Assembly: GCA_963377175.1 (NCBI GenBank)
Contig: CAUJNA010000446.1
Span: forward strand, 1,546,435 to 1,610,434
Direction of reading: 5' to 3'
Source of the DNA: Effrenium voratum
Taxonomy: Eukaryota > Sar > Dinophyceae > Suessiales > Symbiodiniaceae
Length of the DNA stretch: 64,000 bases
Below are positions 60,549 through 64,000 of the stretch, piece by piece (positions within the stretch are counted from its first letter, which is position 1; every line of letters begins with the position of its first letter). The notes beneath the pieces were generated by a model. That model searched no databases. It saw nothing but the letters and a program-made list of their open reading frames with translations, and had not been told where the DNA came from. Both the position numbers and the translations under genes were made by a program.

Positions 60549-60654
60549 CTGAAGCACTGAGCTTCGCACTGGACCCGCCCGAAGCGCCGTCCTCCGTAGC
60601 GTCGTCCACCTCGCCGGTGGGGCCGGCGTATGGCCACCCGGGCACGCAGCCCAC
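60549..60654 (-). CDS. candidate 106-nt exon, unidentified gene
   Basis: GTGAG|GTGGGC to TTCAG|GC on the minus strand. It reads V-G-C-V-P-G-W-P-Y-A-G-P-T-G-E-V-D-D-A-T, then E-D-G-A-S-G-G-S-S-A-K-L-S-A-S. Both sites match the AG|G and GC rules of the uS10 genes. An acidic and Gly/Ser-rich linker-like stretch. Family not recognised. Confidence 0.47.
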
Positions 60655-61670
60655 CTCACGCGCGAAACGTGCGTTCCGGGAGACGTTGTTTTGGGGTGGT
60701 GTGGCACTCGCTTGTGTTGATTGAATGATTTGGTGGTTGGGAGACCGAAGGCAAAGCCGTAATTTTGAAAAACCGATTCCCAGTTTGACCAAAACCTGGG
60801 CAAGGTAGAAGCTAAAGGGCGCCAAACCCCCTCCAATCAGTCCTCTATGGTTCACTCCTCTTTATTGTGGGAATCAAGTCCAAGACACTTACACAGGGAT
60901 GCTCCAGGCGATTCGAATGCTTTCAGAGGCAAACCCCGGCCTTGCAAATCTCCAGATTTCACACGAAAAACCACCGAAAGCGCCTGATGAGCCCTCGACC
61001 TTTGAGACAACACGCGCATGGATCGAGAAATTCGACTCATTCAGCCTCAAGTTGGAATCCCAGTTCCAGTTCCATGGGAAATTCCCACCACTTGGAATTC
61101 AACGGGGCAAAAGAATGGCAAGGATTTGGGACATCCAGGGTAAAGACCCCATTTGAATGGCAGCTGAATCCTGGGGCTTTCCGTCGGGTTCCGCAATGTG
61201 AGACGCAACCACCACCTCCCAAGCCTCCACTTTCCCTTATGCCCAGTGGGCAACCCACTCCACCAAATAAACAACACCCAAACACCACCCCAGATATTGA
61301 AGGAGAAAGACCCCAAGGCTTGCGTGGGCAATCCCAACGTCTCTGAAGAATGTCAGGGAACAATTTATCCACCGGGTCAATCTGCCCGCCTCATCAATGT
61401 TCAATCCACAATCCCCATGACAACGCAACTCCAAGACGTCACGCCTAAGTCATGCCCGGGCCTCAAACCCCATGGAACACAACGCAACGTACACCCTTCT
61501 GTATTTGGCTACTAGGCGGCAAGATGCGTACGAAGTGCATGGGATCCTCACGCATTTCAAATTCTAAGGCCAACTTCTCAAGCTGGACATGATCAGAAAT
61601 GGGACCCCCTTTTTATGCTTGGATTTGCTTCAGTTCGAATAAATCCGACTACATATTACACACTCTCTTC

Positions 61671-61778
61671 AGGTGCCCAAAGGACGAAATAAAAAGTGAT
61701 CACCTTTTGGGGCCACTAACACTGGATGCCAAAGTTTTGAACTCAAAGGTCATGTTGTTCGATTCGCCTTGGGCAAGT
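61671..61778. mobile_element. TIR element ending AGGTGCCCAAAG
   Basis: AGGTGCCCAAAGGACG at left and GCCTTGGGCAAGTGA at right are imperfect inverted ends matching the family at 48836-48944. Confidence 0.7.
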
Positions 61779-62700
61779 GAGTCTCTTGTCTAGGTGTGGC
61801 TCAAAAGCTAAGAGGCAGGGGACCGGAGGTTTTAGTTTTTTCCACTTGCCGGGAACAAAAGGTAGAGGCCATGGCATGTGAGCCAAATACTTGTTTTTGC
61901 AGTCATCTAACAACGAACAGAGCCAACCAAGAACCTAAACAATGCCAAGAACTGAAACATTAAACAGCATGTGTTGAAAAAACATGTAACATAATCCAAC
62001 CCAGTAAATCCCAGTTAGTAGATAACCAACTATTTTCCTTGTGGTTTTAAGGGTGGTTCCCTTGGTGACCTGCCTGTATCAGGTAAATGGCTCCACGTAA
62101 GACAACTTACTCAGTACTGCTCATATGGGAAAAAACAGGTTTTGGAGATTCCCTTAGTTCAGAAACCACCAGTTGAGTCATGCCACGCCAACTGATGCGA
62201 AACGATTCCGTAGTGGTCTAAAGCGATTTGAAAGGCTTGAAATCTATTGTTCGATCTTTACTGCCGGGTGATTGGTAGCAACTTCGTAGCAGCTGTGCAA
62301 ACGATCCGGGGTTCATTCCATTTGGGGGTTGATCAATATTCCTTTCTCCCAAATGACTATGTCTAACTTTCCCATGTGAGAACGTCATCTTTTCGGGTGT
62401 TCTTCTGTGGTCCCCCCATGTAATGGACCTTTTGCTCAACTCCCAGGCCTTCTCAAGAGCTTACATGGGGGGGCCTTTTGAGCAGAGTGAGAGGCAAGGA
62501 GGACCTTGCTTTCTCCTTGCCTCCTTCCACTCACTGGCTGAGTGGATGGCCCAAAAAAGTAAAAACTGTCTATTTACCACTAAAATGGTCAAAACCAAAA
62601 AGGTTAAAGTTCATAAACTGGGTATGGGTCAAAATTGAGCCACCAGGGGACAAAAGGTTTTAGTTGTTTTTTTCATTTACCAGGGTGCCATTTTGGGAAC
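61779..62700. other. no gene seen
   Basis: Only filler and fragments, including a TATGGGTCAAAATTGAGCC arm at ~62618-62640. No exon-like segment was found. Confidence 0.4.
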
Positions 62701-62719
62701 TCCAATCTTTGACCAAACT

Positions 62720-62872
62720 CCCCAACTCAGGAAGTTTCGCAAAACCGACAGACCACGCGCAACGAAGCGCGCTTCGTCGCGCGAGGCACGCGAAGCGCGC
62801 CTGCAACGGCGCCACGGAGCGGCGCCAGGCGCTCAGCGCCTCCACGCAGCGCGCGCCCGCGCGCCGCAGCTC
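62720..62872 (-). CDS. candidate exon, unidentified gene
   Basis: TTCCAG|GAGCTG on the minus strand opens a frame of very high GC reading E-L-R-R-A-G-A-R-C-V-E-A-L-S-A-W-R-R-S-V, then A-P-L-Q and further open sequence to about 62720. A GC donor may lie just after A-P-L-Q, making the exon ~72 nt. The helical Arg/Leu/Ala content resembles a coiled coil. The extreme CG richness includes palindromes such as GAAGCGCGCTTC, so the distal part may not be coding. Confidence 0.4.
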
Positions 62873-63756
62873 CTGGAAATGAGCCGGGACTTGAAGCCCG
62901 GTGGGCTTGGCTTAGAAACGAGAAGAACCGATAAAGACCAGGCGCTTTTTGGCTTGAATTGAGAAAGTGTTCCAAAAAAAAGACCAGGATTTGTGGATTG
63001 ATTTGAGAAAGTCTTCCGATTTGTTTGAGTGAACAAGTTGCGCTCTCTCTTGTTCTCTAGGGGGATCCAACATGGAATCGAAGCAATGTTGGGGTCTCTA
63101 GAACAAAGGCATGCTCACAATTTGGGTTCCGGATGGTGTTTTATGGTGATTTGTTTCCTCGGGCTTTGGGGTGTTGATTTGTTTTTTGGCGCCCCGTATC
63201 GCTTTTCCAGGGGGGGGGAAAAACACGTCATGAGCACATAACCCTCCCATAAAATACATGACGGTCGATTGAAGCGAACCCCGGATCTAAGTAGAAACAC
63301 TGGTTGATCTTGATTGGGGCCCAGCCCCCTTTTCGTGGTTGGGTTCCTCACTTCAGATCTGAGAAACCGAACAGTCTCGGGGATGATTCCCCATTCTTTC
63401 CAAGCATCACTATTTTCACAAACTCGCTGTTTTCCCTTGGTTTATTGAGGTTTATTGAGGTTGTCGGATCGATCTTTTGTTGGGATGGATGACGCCCGAA
63501 TTGAATAGGATAAACAACGGATTTGGAGACGAGGTTTAATCATACCATACTTTAGTTCACTCTTGTCCTAAGAATACATTACCTTAAAGGACCTTAATTA
63601 CCTTAAAGGACCCAAAGAGAAGAGTGCCAAAACTCCTTGGGTTGCGGTCAGACTTTCCCAAGGAATCCCAGCTTAAACCCCCTAGAGGTTGATTTGCCAA
63701 GCCCAACTCGAAGTAAAAGGATTCGGTGCCCCAAAATGGCAACGGCAAACACTAAA

Positions 63757-64000
63757 CCACCCACCCCACCCCACCAAACCCCCCAATTGCCTACCTAAAA
63801 CAATCCTAGCCCTAAACCCACCCTACACTAACCCTAGAACCGCCTAAACAAACCTTATTAACCCACCTAAACCAGCCTTAAACCAACCGTAAACCAACCT
63901 TTAAAAAACCAACACCACACCCGAAACCCGCATAAACCAACCGTCTGAACCCACCTATAAACCAGCAACCGCCCCAAACCAACCCATGTCAGCCATAATC
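63757..64000. repeat. degenerate telomere-like C/A-rich tract
   Basis: Irregular CCTAAACC, CCCTAAACCC, CTAACCCTAG and AAACCAACC words fill the last ~240 bp and run off the edge. TTTAGGG (CCCTAAA on this strand) is the usual dinoflagellate and plant telomere repeat. This tract is too degenerate for an active telomere, so it may be interstitial or subtelomeric. Confidence 0.65.

Noticed and set aside
1..64000. tRNA, 5S or spliced-leader RNA genes
   Set aside because: No cloverleaf with A/B boxes, 5S internal box set or full CCGTAGCC..GGCTCAAG leader was seen by eye; a covariance-model scan would be decisive.

Overview
The window looks like nuclear DNA of a dinoflagellate. Three signs support this: every recognised gene lies on the minus strand (a unidirectional array), the introns use mostly GC (also GT and GA) donors with AG|G acceptors, and protein-coding DNA survives as tiny exons scattered in long introns filled with short inverted-repeat elements. 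The species cannot be named from the sequence. No prokaryotic features are present, and almost all long open frames are chance readings of repeats.

The centre (9860-45540) holds three head-to-tail copies of one intact gene for small-subunit ribosomal protein uS10 (RPS20), at 9860-18777, 19672-32736 and 33739-45540. Each copy has the same ten coding exons (5, 38, 38, 54, 25, 54, 71, 32, 16 and 24 nt; 357 nt in all, 118 aa plus stop) in the same phases. The proteins differ at one residue (Ala in copy 2, Ser in copies 1 and 3). The introns (about 0.4-2.3 kb) show no alignment between copies by eye. Intergenic gaps are about 0.9 and 1.0 kb.

Left flank (1-9 kb): a 5-kb satellite array (308-bp units, then related 282-bp units) and a few GC-rich coding-like minus-strand segments that may be exons of a gene running off the left edge. 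Right flank (46-64 kb): about fifteen short coding-like minus-strand segments, probably exons of two or more unidentified genes upstream of the uS10 array, ending in a degenerate telomere-like C/A-rich tract at the right edge.

The remaining DNA is a mosaic of small non-autonomous elements: a CTAGGTCC-ended family that lies 40-90 bp from exons, two hAT-like copies with perfect 8-bp target duplications, a CCCTCCCACCA-ended hairpin family, and several other TIR families, plus microsatellites.
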